A DNA stretch of 64,000 bases from Streptomyces sp. NBC_01216 (GCF_035994945.1 NZ_CP108677.1:434001-498000), one strand, 5' to 3'; counted from the stretch's first letter, positions 19,927 to 28,765 are shown. Numbers and translations are program-made. Notes: a model not told the origin generated them from the sequence alone.

Positions 19927-21207
19927 TCAGGCGCGCCCCGCGGCCTTCTGGGTCCTGCGGGACAGCGAGTCGACGACCACGGCCGCCAGCAGGACGGCTC
20001 CGGTGATCATGAACTGGATGGCGTTGCTGACGCCCATGATGTTCATGCCGGACTGGATGGATCCGATCACCAGGGCTCCGAGCAGCGCGGACCAGACGGT
20101 GCCGCGTCCACCGAACAGGCTGGTGCCGCCGATGACCGCCGCGGCGATCACGTTCATCAGCAGGTTGCCGCCGCCGGATGTCTGGCTCGCGGACTGGATC
20201 TGGCCGGCGAGGAAGATGCCTCCGACCGCGGCCATCGTGCCCGCGATCGAGAAGACGCTCATGCGGACGAATGGCACGCTGATGCCGGCCCGGCGGGCGC
20301 CCTCGATGTTGCCGCCCACCGCGAAGACCCGTCGGCCGTACGTCGTGCGGCGCAGGACGAAGTCGAGCACCACCAGAAGGATCAGGAAGACCAGGAGTGC
20401 CAGCGGCAGCCCCTGGTACTGGTTGAGGATGTAGGCGGTCACGAAGGCGATCGCGGCGATGACGGCCGTGCGCAGCACGATCTCGGCCACCGGCCGGGCC
20501 GGCACCCCGGCCACGCGTCGGCGTCTCGCGTCCAGCAGCGAGGCGGAAAGGAAGAGACCGACGCCGACGGCCGCGGTCAGGTACGCGGCGGCGGGACTGT
20601 GGAAGATGGTGGAGTACAGCTTGGAGACGATGCTCTCACTGGGGATGTTGACCGTGCCGCTGGTGCCGAGCACCTGGAGCATCAGGCCGTTCCAGGCGAG
20701 ATTGCCCGCCAGGGTGACGACGAAGGCCGGTACGCCGACCTTGGCGAAGAAGAAGCCCTGGATGAGCCCGACGGCCGCACCGCCGGCGATGGCGACGAGC
20801 AGGGCCAGCCACTGGTTCATGCCGTTCTGGACGTTGAGCACGGCGAAGATGGCCGCGCACAGTCCGCTGACGGAGCCGACGGAGAGGTCGATCTCGCCGA
20901 GCAGCAGGACGAAGACGATACCGACGGCGATCATGCCCGTGCCGACGATCTGCTGGCTGAGGTCGGAGAGGTTCTGGGCGGACAGGAAGGTGCTGTTGAG
21001 GCTGCCGAAGACGGTCCAGATGACGATCACCGCGAGGACGACGGGGAGGGAGCCCAGCTCACCGCTGCGCAGCTTGCGCCGGAATTCGTCCAGGTAGCCT
21101 CTGACGCCCTCTTCCCGGACCAGCAGCCGGGAGTCGACCGCGGGGGTGGCGCCCTCGGCCGGCTGCCGGGAGCCGCTTTCGTCGGGGCCTCGTTCTCGAC
21201 TGCTCAT
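19927..21207 (-). CDS. xylH: Sugar ABC transporter permease, XylH type
   Basis: Membrane permease of 426 residues with about ten hydrophobic segments starting near residue 50 (LPVVLAVIVIWTVFGSLN). Family motifs include LLGEIDLSVGSVSGL and, near the C-terminus, GGTSLFGGRGTVWSALLGALVIG. This is the RbsC/XylH branch, in which one gene supplies both halves of the pore. The first 45 residues are a hydrophilic cytoplasmic extension rich in Glu and Arg. Its ATG overlaps the ATPase stop by one base (TGATG). With xylF and xylG it should form a monosaccharide importer, most likely for xylose. Substrate is inferred from similarity. Confidence 0.9.
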   Translation of the reverse strand: MSSRERGPDESGSRQPAEGATPAVDSRLLVREEGVRGYLDEFRRKLRSGELGSLPVVLAVIVIWTVFGSLNSTFLSAQNLSDLSQQIVGTGMIAVGIVFVLLLGEIDLSVGSVSGLCAAIFAVLNVQNGMNQWLALLVAIAGGAAVGLIQGFFFAKVGVPAFVVTLAGNLAWNGLMLQVLGTSGTVNIPSESIVSKLYSTIFHSPAAAYLTAAVGVGLFLSASLLDARRRRVAGVPARPVAEIVLRTAVIAAIAFVTAYILNQYQGLPLALLVFLILLVVLDFVLRRTTYGRRVFAVGGNIEGARRAGISVPFVRMSVFSIAGTMAAVGGIFLAGQIQSASQTSGGGNLLMNVIAAAVIGGTSLFGGRGTVWSALLGALVIGSIQSGMNIMGVSNAIQFMITGAVLLAAVVVDSLSRRTQKAAGRA

Positions 21208-22022
21208 CACCCCTCCTCCCGCTTGCGGGCCTGGCGGCGGGTGACGGCGCTGTCGGTGGCGCCGGTGATGGCGGAGATGATCTCCTCCGCGGAGGTGGCA
21301 CGTTTGTCGAAGAAGCCGTTGTTGCGGCCGAGCCGCATCACCGCGATGCGGTCGGCCACCGCCATCACGTCCACCATGTTGTGGCTGATCAGGATGGTCC
21401 CGAGGCCCTGGTCGCGGAGTCGTTCGACGAGGTCCAGGACCTCGGCGGTCTGCTCCACGCCCAGGGCCGCGGTGGGTTCGTCGAGGATCACGACCTTGGG
21501 CTCGCCGATGAGCGAGCGGGCGATCGCGACCGTCTGACGCTGGCCGCCGGAGAGGGAGGCGACCGGGATGCGGACACTGGGGATGCGGATGGACAGGGTC
21601 TGGAGCAGTTCCCGGGCCCGCTGGTCCATCCGGACTTCGTCGAGTACGCCGAAGTGGCGCAGTTCGCGCCCGAGGAACAGGTTGCCCACGACGTCGAGGT
21701 TGTCGCAGAGGGCGAGATCCTGGTACACGGTGGCGATACCGAGGTTCTGGGCGTCGTGCGGCCGGTTGATGGAGACCGGCCGCCCCTGCCATGTGATGAC
21801 GCCTTCGTCCGGCGGGTTCACGCCCGCGATCGTCTTGACCGCGGTGGACTTGCCGGCGCCGTTGTCCCCGACGAGGGCCACGACCTCACCGGGACTGACC
21901 TCCAGGTCGAAGTCGGAGAGTGCCTGGACGGCACCGAACCGTTTGGAGATCCCCCGGAGTGTGAGCACGGGTGTTTCCGTCAACGAAACCGCCTCCTCCG
22001 CTCGCCCGCTGGTACGGGTCAC
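21207..22022 (-). CDS. xylG: Sugar ABC transporter ATP-binding protein, XylG type
   Basis: A cytoplasmic ATPase of up to 271 residues with a single nucleotide-binding domain. The Walker A loop is GDNGAGKST, the signature LSGGQRQ, Walker B VVILDEPTAAL, and the switch histidine is in ISHNM. E. coli XylG has two such domains; one-domain versions are common in Streptomyces. The GTG at 22022 is given as the start, but a TTG at 21983 preceded by GGAGGAGG would begin directly at TETPVLTLRGISKRFG and may be the true one. It lies 32 bases after xylF and overlaps xylH. Confidence 0.9.
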   Translation of the reverse strand: MTRTSGRAEEAVSLTETPVLTLRGISKRFGAVQALSDFDLEVSPGEVVALVGDNGAGKSTAVKTIAGVNPPDEGVITWQGRPVSINRPHDAQNLGIATVYQDLALCDNLDVVGNLFLGRELRHFGVLDEVRMDQRARELLQTLSIRIPSVRIPVASLSGGQRQTVAIARSLIGEPKVVILDEPTAALGVEQTAEVLDLVERLRDQGLGTILISHNMVDVMAVADRIAVMRLGRNNGFFDKRATSAEEIISAITGATDSAVTRRQARKREEG

Positions 22023-22054
22023 CTCGCCCCCGCCGGGATGAAACGCTCGGGCGG

Positions 22055-23149
22055 TCAGGTGAGACCGGCCTCCTTGCAGGCCGCGGAGTAGGTCGGGGTG
22101 CAGATTTCCTCGACCGTGTACATCCCGTCCTTGACGACCGTGTCGCCGATGTTGTCCTTGTCGACGACGATCGGTGTCAGCAGGGTGGCCGGGACCTCGT
22201 CGCCGCTGCCACTGGTGACGGTCACCGGGGTCAGCGACTCGGGGAGTTCCTTGCCCTCGGCCAGGTCCACCGCCATGGTGGCGGCGACATCCGCCTCCGG
22301 CTTGTACGGCTTCTGGACCGTGATCGTCTGCGTGCCGAGCAGGATGCGCTGGATGGCGTCGAGCTGGGCGTCCTGGCCGGTCAGCGGCACGTTGATGCCG
22401 GACGCCTTCAGGGCGGTGGCGATGCCCGCGGCCAGACCGTCGTTGGCGGAGTAGACGCCGTCGATGTTGTCCTTGCCCAGCGCGCTGATCGCGCCGGACA
22501 TCTGCTGGTTCGCGTTGTTCGGGTCCCAGTTGGGAGTGTCGTACTCCTTGCCGATCTTCACCTTGCCGTCGAGGACCGAGTGGGCTCCGGCCTTGAACTC
22601 GGCCGCGTTCGGGTCCGTCGGCGAACCGTTGTGCATCACTATCTGGCTGCCGGCGGCGTCCGCGCCGAGCGCGTCCAGGAGCGCCTGGCCCTGCAACTCG
22701 CCCACCTTGCGGTTGTCGTAGGAGACGTAGGCGTCTACGGGCCCCTGCGCCAGCCGGTCGTAGGCGACGATCTTCACGCCGGCCGCGTTGGCCTTCTCGA
22801 CGGAGGACTGGATCGACTTGGCGTCCACCGCGTCCAGGATGAGCACCTGGTCACCCTTGGCGAGCGCCGTGTTGACCTGCTGCTGCTGGGTGGTGGCGCT
22901 CTCGGCGGCGTTGTAGTAGTCGATCTGGGCGTCGGGAGCGAGCTCCCTGATCTTCTGCTCGATGTACGGCCGGTCGAATTTCTCGTACCGCGTGGTCTTG
23001 CTCTCCGGCAGCAGCAGGCCGATCTTCACCTCGTCCTGCTTCGCCGGCGCCCCCGGACCGGAGTCGGCGGCACTGCTGGTCACCACCATGCTCAGAGAGA
23101 GGGCCGCGGCTCCGGCCAGGGCTATCGCACCCCGCAACACACGGGTCAT
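22055..23149 (-). CDS. xylF: Sugar-binding protein, XylF type
   Basis: Extracellular solute receptor for the xylGH permease, 364 residues. The ribose/xylose-binding fold is marked by IGLLLPESKTTRYEKFDRPY, SYDNRKVGELQG and TGQDAQLDAIQ. The start at 23149 has AAGGAG seven bases ahead. The N-terminus is a Sec signal (GAIALAGAAALSLSMVVTSSAADS), but I find no lipobox cysteine: the only cysteines are near the C-terminus. Receptors of Gram-positive importers are normally lipoproteins, so this one may be freely secreted or held another way. It is the first gene of the operon. An AT-rich element about 70-90 bases upstream is the likely promoter region. Confidence 0.9.
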   Translation of the reverse strand: MTRVLRGAIALAGAAALSLSMVVTSSAADSGPGAPAKQDEVKIGLLLPESKTTRYEKFDRPYIEQKIRELAPDAQIDYYNAAESATTQQQQVNTALAKGDQVLILDAVDAKSIQSSVEKANAAGVKIVAYDRLAQGPVDAYVSYDNRKVGELQGQALLDALGADAAGSQIVMHNGSPTDPNAAEFKAGAHSVLDGKVKIGKEYDTPNWDPNNANQQMSGAISALGKDNIDGVYSANDGLAAGIATALKASGINVPLTGQDAQLDAIQRILLGTQTITVQKPYKPEADVAATMAVDLAEGKELPESLTPVTVTSGSGDEVPATLLTPIVVDKDNIGDTVVKDGMYTVEEICTPTYSAACKEAGLT

Positions 23150-23218
23150 CGGAGGCTCCTTTCGCACTCTCCCACCCCGGGGCACCGGAGAGGTGACGGG
23201 ACGGGAGTGCACCTGTGG

Positions 23219-23238
23219 CCTATATATCGACATTAACC
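23219..23238 (-). promoter_or_regulatory. AT-rich element upstream of xylF
   Basis: Read toward xylF, the sequence GTTAATGTCGATATATAG forms a sharp AT-rich island about 70-90 bases before the start codon. It probably contains the -10 region and a regulator site of the sugar operon. No ROK or LacI regulator gene is adjacent. Confidence 0.45.
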
Positions 23239-23295
23239 GCCACCCGGACACCGGCAAGCGGGTGACCTCCCCCACCGTCCGGGTGACCTGCCCTG

Positions 23296-23325
23296 ACCTG
23301 CGCGGACCTGCGCGGACCTGCGCGG
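23296..23325. repeat. Three tandem copies of ACCTGCGCGG
   Basis: Exact 10-base units at 23296, 23306 and 23316 in the gap between xylF and the MFS gene. The spacing is one helical turn. They may be simple slippage or stacked protein sites. Confidence 0.8.
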
Positions 23326-23446
23326 ACCACGAAACGGTGGTCGGTTCCGTGGATCGCCCGGACCTGTGCGAGCGCGCGGCGGCCCGTCCCCGGGAAGGTC
23401 GTGCGGTGGCGCGCCATGGAGACGGTCCGGTCGGCCGGCAACCCGG

Positions 23447-24667
23447 TCAGCGCGGCTCCGCGACGGGCGGCCGAAGACGGAGGTAGAGGCCGGCGGACGC
23501 GGCGAGCACCGTCACGCAGGCGGTGAACGTCAGGCCGGCCGTGTCCAGTCCCACCCACATCGTGAGGGCACCGACGCCCACGACCGGCAGCGAGATGCCC
23601 GCGTAGGCGACGACGAAGAAGGAGGAGATCGTGGCCGCCCGGTGCGCGGGCGGTGCCGCGTCGCCGACCGCGCTCAGGCCGGCGCGGAAGGCGAGCCCCT
23701 GGCCGAGTCCGCCGCACACCCCGCCCGCCACCAGCAGCGGCAGCTCCTCCGCCCACAGGGACGAGCCGACCAGCGCCAGACCCAGCACCAGGATCAGACA
23801 GCCGAGGGGCAGCGCGGTGCCCACCGGCATCCGCCCGGTCAGCGACTGCCCCGCGGTCGAGGCGAGGAACACCGAGAAGACCACGACCCCGGTGACGGCC
23901 AGGTCGGAGATATCCAGGGTCTGCGAGACGAAGCTGGGCGCCACCGCGGTGAAGAGCCCGAGCAGCGAGAATCCCGCGAAGGCGGCGAGCGCCGCCGGGG
24001 CGAAGACCCCGCGGACCCGCGCCGGTACGTAGAGGCCCGGCGGCTGCGGCCGGGCGCGCGGTCGCGGCTCGCTGACCGTCTCCGGCAGCAGCAGGACGAC
24101 GACACAGGCGACGGCCACCGACCCGAGATGCACCAGGAAGGGGAGCGTCAGCGGCTTCGGCGCGTACTGTGCCAGTATCCCGGCAAGGAGCGGACCGCAG
24201 CCGAGGCCGCCCATGTTGGCGGCGGTCGCTGCGAATGCCGCGCGGGAACGCTGCTCGGGGCGCGCCAACTCCCGTACGGTGACCGTGCCCGCGCCGCTGA
24301 GCAGTCCGGCCGATAAGCCCGACAGGAGGCGCCCGGCGAAGAGCAGGGGCAGGCCCCCCTCTGCGAGGAAGCACACCGCGCTCGCCGCGGCCAGACCCAG
24401 CGCGCACAGCAGGACGGGACGGCGCCCCACGACGTCCGAGTGGTTTCCGACCAGCAGCAGGGTGGCGATCACGCCCACCGCGTAGCTGGCGAAGATCACC
24501 GTCACCATCAGCTCGGAGAAGCCGAGTTCCTCGCGGTAGAGCCCGTAGAGCGGTGTGGGCAGCGTCGTCCCCGCCATGCCGATGGCGAAGACCGTGGCCG
24601 CCGCGAGGTAGCCGGGGTGCCGGGGGAGGGGTGGGCCGAGCCGGGGGTGCCGCGATCCACTGGTCAT
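23447..24667 (-). CDS. MFS transporter
   Basis: Major facilitator exporter of 406 residues with about 12 membrane segments. The loop after the second segment carries the family motif as GNHSDVVGRRPVLL. Segment 5 contains the AATAANMGGLGCGPLLAGILAQ glycine pattern common in drug/H+ antiporters. The start at 24667 begins MTSGSRHPRL before the first hydrophobic segment. It stands between the sugar operon and a DMT transporter on the same strand, with 297 bases to xylF, and is probably independent of both. Substrate is unknown; the antiporter motifs favour efflux. Confidence 0.9.
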   Translation of the reverse strand: MTSGSRHPRLGPPLPRHPGYLAAATVFAIGMAGTTLPTPLYGLYREELGFSELMVTVIFASYAVGVIATLLLVGNHSDVVGRRPVLLCALGLAAASAVCFLAEGGLPLLFAGRLLSGLSAGLLSGAGTVTVRELARPEQRSRAAFAATAANMGGLGCGPLLAGILAQYAPKPLTLPFLVHLGSVAVACVVVLLLPETVSEPRPRARPQPPGLYVPARVRGVFAPAALAAFAGFSLLGLFTAVAPSFVSQTLDISDLAVTGVVVFSVFLASTAGQSLTGRMPVGTALPLGCLILVLGLALVGSSLWAEELPLLVAGGVCGGLGQGLAFRAGLSAVGDAAPPAHRAATISSFFVVAYAGISLPVVGVGALTMWVGLDTAGLTFTACVTVLAASAGLYLRLRPPVAEPR

Positions 24668-24813
24668 AGCCGTCACCCTAGGGCCGTTCCCGACCGGCCG
24701 ACCTCCAAGGAGGCGCCGCCCGCCGCAACGCCCGCACGCGTCCCGTGAGGTGCCGCCCGCGCGGCGGAGACCCCCGGGGCGGGCGGCCCGGTGCCGCGCC
24801 ACCCGGCAGGCTC

Positions 24814-25668
24814 TCAGGCGGAACTGACGCCGCTCCGCGCCAGGGAGAACACCCCGAAGACGATCAGTCCGACGCCCACCGCCTCCGGGAGCAGCCACCA
24901 GCCGCCGTGGACGTGCTCCTCGTACAGCAGCACGCCCAGCGCCAGGCTCAGTGTCGCGTCGCCGAGGGTCAGCGCGGGCTGCGAGGCGACCAGCGGTCCG
25001 CCCTGCATGGCGTGTTCGAGCAGGAGCAGCGCCGCGATGCCGGTCAGCCCGAACGCGTACGTCTGCCAGGTGGTCAGAAAGGCGCTGAGACCTCCCTCGT
25101 CCAGGATGTGCACGGCCGACTTCATCAGGGCGGCGGTCAGCGCGTAGCAGATCGCGGTGGCGGCCCCGAGACAGCCGGCGCGGGCCCGGCCGGGCGGTCT
25201 GCGCAGTCCGGCCGCCGCCAGGAGGACCGCCGCGGCGCCGCAGGCCGCCAGGGCCGGGAGCCAGCGGTCCAGCGCCACGTGCGTCCGGTTTCCCTCGGGT
25301 GAGGCGGCCACCATGGCGAGACCGAGGCCCGCCACCACGCACGCCACCGCCGCCCACTGGCCGCGGGGCAGCCGCTCCCGGGCCGCCAGGGAGCCGATCA
25401 GCAACGCGAGCGGGAGTTCCAGGACGAACAGCGGCTGGACGAGTGACAGCGGACCGGTCGCCAGGGCCACCGCCTGCCCGACCCCGGCCGCGATCACCGC
25501 GGCGATGCCCGCCAGCCAGAGCGGGCGCCGCAGCAGGTCGGCGATCAGACCGAGCCGGAACGAGTCCGACTGCGGGACCGTGAGCGCGGCACGGCGCTGG
25601 AGCACCGTGGCGAGCGCGTTGCTGAGCGCTGCGAAGCAGGAGAAGAGGACCGGCAGGACGACGCCCAT
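24814..25668 (-). CDS. DMT-family (EamA-like) transporter
   Basis: A 284-residue membrane protein with about nine to ten hydrophobic segments in two repeats, the layout of drug/metabolite transporters. The start at 25668 has GGGGAGG eight bases upstream. Visible landmarks are LATVLQRRAAL in the first repeat, LSLVQPLFVLELPLALLIG, and VGVGLIVFGVFSLARSG at the C-terminus. This subgroup (DMT proteins annotated in Streptomyces without known substrate) often appears singly. It is divergent from the AI-2E family gene. No substrate can be inferred. Confidence 0.85.
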   Translation of the reverse strand: MGVVLPVLFSCFAALSNALATVLQRRAALTVPQSDSFRLGLIADLLRRPLWLAGIAAVIAAGVGQAVALATGPLSLVQPLFVLELPLALLIGSLAARERLPRGQWAAVACVVAGLGLAMVAASPEGNRTHVALDRWLPALAACGAAAVLLAAAGLRRPPGRARAGCLGAATAICYALTAALMKSAVHILDEGGLSAFLTTWQTYAFGLTGIAALLLLEHAMQGGPLVASQPALTLGDATLSLALGVLLYEEHVHGGWWLLPEAVGVGLIVFGVFSLARSGVSSA

Positions 25669-25840
25669 CCTCCGATCCTCCCCGGACCGGGCCCGTGGTG
25701 CGGCGACGACACCGTCCCGGGCCCCGCCCGGTGACCGCATTCGCCCATCCGGACGCCGGTCGGAGCAATGTCGGCGGTGGCCGGGCGAATGTCCGGTGCC
25801 GGGCGTGGGCCGCCGGGCCCGCGGTGGTACGTCGTCGGCC

Positions 25841-26905
25841 ATGCAGCCAGCCTCGCCACCGCCGGTGGTCCCGTTCCTTCGTACCGCCGCCGCGTACGCG
25901 TGGCGACTGCTGGTCGTCGGAGCACTCGTGTACAGCCTGTTCGCCCTGCTGGGCCGTTTCCACGAGATCGGGGTGGCCGTCTTCCTCGGCCTGGTCGTCA
26001 CCGCGCTGCTGCGTCCGGTCGCGGACCTGCTCGCCCGATGGCTCCCCCGCCCGGCGGCGGTCACCCTCACTCTGCTCGGCGGCATCGCGCTGGTCGTCGG
26101 GGTGCTCACGCTGGTCGGCGAGGCGGTGGAGGGCGAGCGGACGACCCTTGTGCGGGAGTTCCGGGCGGGTGTGGGCCGCCTGGAGGATTGGCTGGAACGG
26201 CCGCCGTTCCGCCTGGACCCGGACGCGCTCACGGACGTCCAGGCGCGGATCGGACAGTTCCTGTCGAGCCACCGCTCGACGGTGGTCAGCGAGGCGCTGA
26301 GCGGCGCCCATCACCTGGTGGCGGTGCTCACCACGCTGGCCCTGGCCTTGTTCAGCGCGGTGTTCTTCATCCATTCGGGAGACCGGCAGTGGGCGTGGCT
26401 GACGGGGCAGTTGCCGCGGTCCGTGCGCGGCAGGGCGGAGATCGGGGGGCGGGCGGCCTGGCGCACCTTCACCGGATACACGCACGGCATCGTGCTGGTG
26501 GCCGCGGTCAACGCGGTTCTCGTCGGCGTCGCGCTGTGGCTCCTCGGAGTCCCGCTCGCGGTTCCGCTCGCGCTGCTGGAGTTCATGGCCGCGTTCGTCC
26601 CGCTCATCGGGTCGCCGGTCGCCCTCGCGGTCGCCGCGGTCGTCGCCCTGGCCACGAAGGGCCCGCTCGTGGCGGGGATCGTGGTCGCCCTGATCGTGGT
26701 CATCGGCCAGATCGAGGGGCATCTGCTGCACCCGCTCGTGATGAGCTGGGCCGTGCGACTGCACCCGCTGGTGGTGGCGATCTCGGTGATCGCGGGATCG
26801 ATCGCGGCGGGCATCGTGGGCGCGGTGGTCGCCGTGCCGATGGTCTCGGTGGTGTGGTCGGTCCGTACGGCGCTGCGGGACTCGGGCGAGGCGCCCCGCG
26901 CCTGA
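25841..26905 (+). CDS. AI-2E family transporter
   Basis: A 354-residue integral membrane protein of the AI-2E/PerM family. Hydrophobic segments appear at about residues 20-45, 48-65, 75-95, 160-180 and in the C-terminal half. That half carries the family's GYTHGIVLVAAVNAVLVGVAL, FVPLIGSPVAL, and GQIEGHLLHPLVMSWAVRLHPLVV motifs. The periplasm-facing loop (about 95-155) is charged. Family members export quorum signals or act as Na+/H+ antiporters; which applies here is not visible. Its stop codon TGA is the first triplet of a dispersed repeat (26903). Confidence 0.9.
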   Translation: MQPASPPPVVPFLRTAAAYAWRLLVVGALVYSLFALLGRFHEIGVAVFLGLVVTALLRPVADLLARWLPRPAAVTLTLLGGIALVVGVLTLVGEAVEGERTTLVREFRAGVGRLEDWLERPPFRLDPDALTDVQARIGQFLSSHRSTVVSEALSGAHHLVAVLTTLALALFSAVFFIHSGDRQWAWLTGQLPRSVRGRAEIGGRAAWRTFTGYTHGIVLVAAVNAVLVGVALWLLGVPLAVPLALLEFMAAFVPLIGSPVALAVAAVVALATKGPLVAGIVVALIVVIGQIEGHLLHPLVMSWAVRLHPLVVAISVIAGSIAAGIVGAVVAVPMVSVVWSVRTALRDSGEAPRA

Positions 26906-26988
26906 GAGCCTCTCGGGTGGCCTTCGACCGGCAGGCGGACGCGGTCTGGTGTGTGCGATTCCAAGGCGTCGGGAGGTCACCGTAGCGG
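26903..26988 (+). repeat. Dispersed repeat, copy A
   Basis: An 86-base unit beginning TGAGAGCCTCTCGGGTGGCC and containing GCGTGCGATTCCAAGG-like sequence (here GTGTGCGATTCCAAGG). It matches 42668-42753 at 76 of 86 positions by my hand alignment. Its first 20 bases form an inverted repeat with 27049-27074. Confidence 0.85.
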
Positions 26989-27048
26989 CGGGGCTACCGG
27001 GCATCCCGGCAACACCGGCAGCGTGCGTGCCAGGGCGTGACCGCCTGG

Positions 27049-27074
27049 TCAGAGGCCACCCGGAAGGCTCTGAG
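27049..27074 (-). repeat. Dispersed repeat end, inverted copy
   Basis: On the minus strand this reads CTCAGAGCCTTCCGGGTGGC then CTCTGA. It matches the first 20 bases of copy A at 17 positions in opposite orientation, so 26903-27074 is bounded by imperfect terminal inverted repeats, as in a MITE. Confidence 0.7.
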
Positions 27075-27150
27075 CCGCGCCGTTCGCGAGCGGGTGGTCC
27101 CGGGGGCGCCCGGCGGGGCCCCGGTCGACCGCGCGGCGCGGCCGGTGGCC

Positions 27151-28197
27151 CTACCGGAGGCCGGGGATCTGCCGGGCCTGGAACGCCGCGCGCACCGCGG
27201 CCTCCGCGTCCGTGCCGTACATCTTCCGGGCGGTCTCGATCGTCCGGTTCGCCGCGTCCGTGAAACTCGTGTCGGGCGCGAAGCCGAACTGGGCGTTGAC
27301 GATGACACGGTCCGCGGTCCGGGCTCCGAGGGCGTCGCGGATGTCGAGCAGGGCGCGGGACCAGATCTCGCCGTCCGCGTGTACTTCGCCCACACGGTCC
27401 GCGTACACCTTGGTGCCGTCGATGCGGCGCAGGCAGTGGGGTGCGGCGCTGTAGGGAACGGAGTCCCAGTCGGCGACGCACGCCTCGTCGGCCTTCAGCG
27501 GCCAGCCGTGACGGGCCGCGGCGGACGAGCCGACCTCGACGGCGAGGTAGTCGCCGAACGCCTCACCGATCGCGCCGGCCTCCGGCGAGGTGCCGAAGCC
27601 GGGGACCTGGGCGTGATGCACCGCGTGGCCGTACTCGTGGACGATCACCTCGGCGTCCTCTGCGTCGTCGACACCGCCCTTGCCGAAGCGGATCTCGGCC
27701 TTCTTGTCGGTGAAGAAGGAGTTGTCCGCGCCCCACTGGTTGATCCGGACCGGCTGCACGCGGTCGTTGGCGCCCGGGAGTTCGCTGCCGAAGCCGAGAC
27801 CCTGCAGGTACTCCTGCGCCTCGTTGACCCAGAAGTAGGCCATGACCTGCTCGAACTGGTCGTCGTGCCGGTCGTAGGCGGCGGCGTCGGCGACTCGCGC
27901 GGCGCCGCCCGTGTGGGAGCTGACGGAGGCCCACCGTCCGGAGAGGGCGCCGGTTCCGTCGAGATTGCGCAGGCCGACGGTGGCGTAGGCCGATGCGGGG
28001 ACCGCGTCCGCCGCGTCCTTGCCGTCCGCGAGCGACTGGTCGCCCGTGGACTGGACGGGGTTGACCATGAAGATCCGCGCCTGCGGCGCGGCCGGCACGG
28101 CACCGGCCGCCGAGGCGGCTCCGGCCGGAGCGATCAGGGCCACGGTGGCGGTGGCCGTGGCGAGGGCGAGCAGACCGCGGGGTATGCGGCGAGCCAT
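27151..28197 (-). CDS. Secreted zinc metalloprotease (gluzincin, M36-like)
   Basis: A 348-residue extracellular peptidase. A Sec signal covers about 1-32 (MARRIPRGLLALATATATVALIAPAGAASAAG). The zinc site is VIVHEYGHAVHH, and the third ligand glutamate follows in GAIGEAFGDYLAVE, the HExxH...E arrangement of fungalysin-type gluzincins. Upstream FMVNPVQSTGDQSL is a typical start of the fungalysin catalytic region. Classical M36 enzymes carry a propeptide of some 200 residues before this domain; here it is almost absent, so it may be a compact or differently regulated enzyme. The start at 28197 has GAGAGG upstream. It is monocistronic. Confidence 0.88.
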   Translation of the reverse strand: MARRIPRGLLALATATATVALIAPAGAASAAGAVPAAPQARIFMVNPVQSTGDQSLADGKDAADAVPASAYATVGLRNLDGTGALSGRWASVSSHTGGAARVADAAAYDRHDDQFEQVMAYFWVNEAQEYLQGLGFGSELPGANDRVQPVRINQWGADNSFFTDKKAEIRFGKGGVDDAEDAEVIVHEYGHAVHHAQVPGFGTSPEAGAIGEAFGDYLAVEVGSSAAARHGWPLKADEACVADWDSVPYSAAPHCLRRIDGTKVYADRVGEVHADGEIWSRALLDIRDALGARTADRVIVNAQFGFAPDTSFTDAANRTIETARKMYGTDAEAAVRAAFQARQIPGLR

Positions 28198-28429
28198 GTG
28201 CGTCCTCTCATCGAGGGGTGAGGGCGAGGTGGTGCGGGCGTGATCCTTGCGCACGTCACCCTGCTTTGGCCAGGCCCTGACAGAGGATGAGTCCCGCGTC
28301 GTCCATGCCGCCCCGGGCCCACCCGTCCCTCCGGGGCCCGCACGGTCCGGCGCCGAAAGCGCGTGCCGCGTGGTCCCTCAGCCGTGAGCGGAGCGCCGCC
28401 GGCCTCCGGCGGCGCTCCGCTCGGCGTGG

Positions 28430-28765
28430 TCACGCGACGCGGGTGATCCATCGCTGGAGCGCGAGGTGGGTGGTGTCGTCGAGTCCGCACAGTTCCTCGA
28501 TGGCGTCGAGGTCGCCCGGCAGCGGCGCGATGCCGGCCGTGGTCAGGGCGGCGTGCAGTTCGAGGCGGCGACGGTCGGCCGGCCGCAGGGGAACGGACAG
28601 TCGACTCTCGGGCGAGGGCGCGGGCACATGGTCGAGGTCCACGCCCGGTCCGCGGGGCGACGGAGCCTCCTCGGGCAGGCCGTCGACGAAGAGGGCGGGG
28701 AAACGGTAGGGGTCGAAGTCGAGCCGCGAGGTCGGGGCGGTGATGTAGTCCGGGAACCGCGTCAT
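28430..28765 (-). CDS. Hypothetical protein, 111 residues
   Basis: I do not recognise a family. From the ATG at 28765, supported by a strong AGGAGG, it reads MTRFPDYITAPTSRLDFDPY, then a Pro-rich linker. A compact helical C-terminus follows (RRRLELHAALTTAGIAPLPGDLDAIEELCGLDDTTHLALQRWI). It has no signal, membrane segment or metal motif. The helical part looks like a small adaptor or leader-type domain. It is between the zinc protease and the signalling block, on its own. Confidence 0.75.
   Translation of the reverse strand: MTRFPDYITAPTSRLDFDPYRFPALFVDGLPEEAPSPRGPGVDLDHVPAPSPESRLSVPLRPADRRRLELHAALTTAGIAPLPGDLDAIEELCGLDDTTHLALQRWITRVA

Noticed and set aside
26903..26988. The repeat as a protein-coding transposase remnant
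   Set aside because: Neither strand gives a recognisable transposase motif. Short frames such as those reading MESHTPDRVRLP end within the repeat.
23447..27481. 1344-codon minus-strand frame
   Set aside because: Only the last 406 codons encode the MFS protein. The remainder is antisense to the AI-2E family gene and out of frame with the DMT gene.
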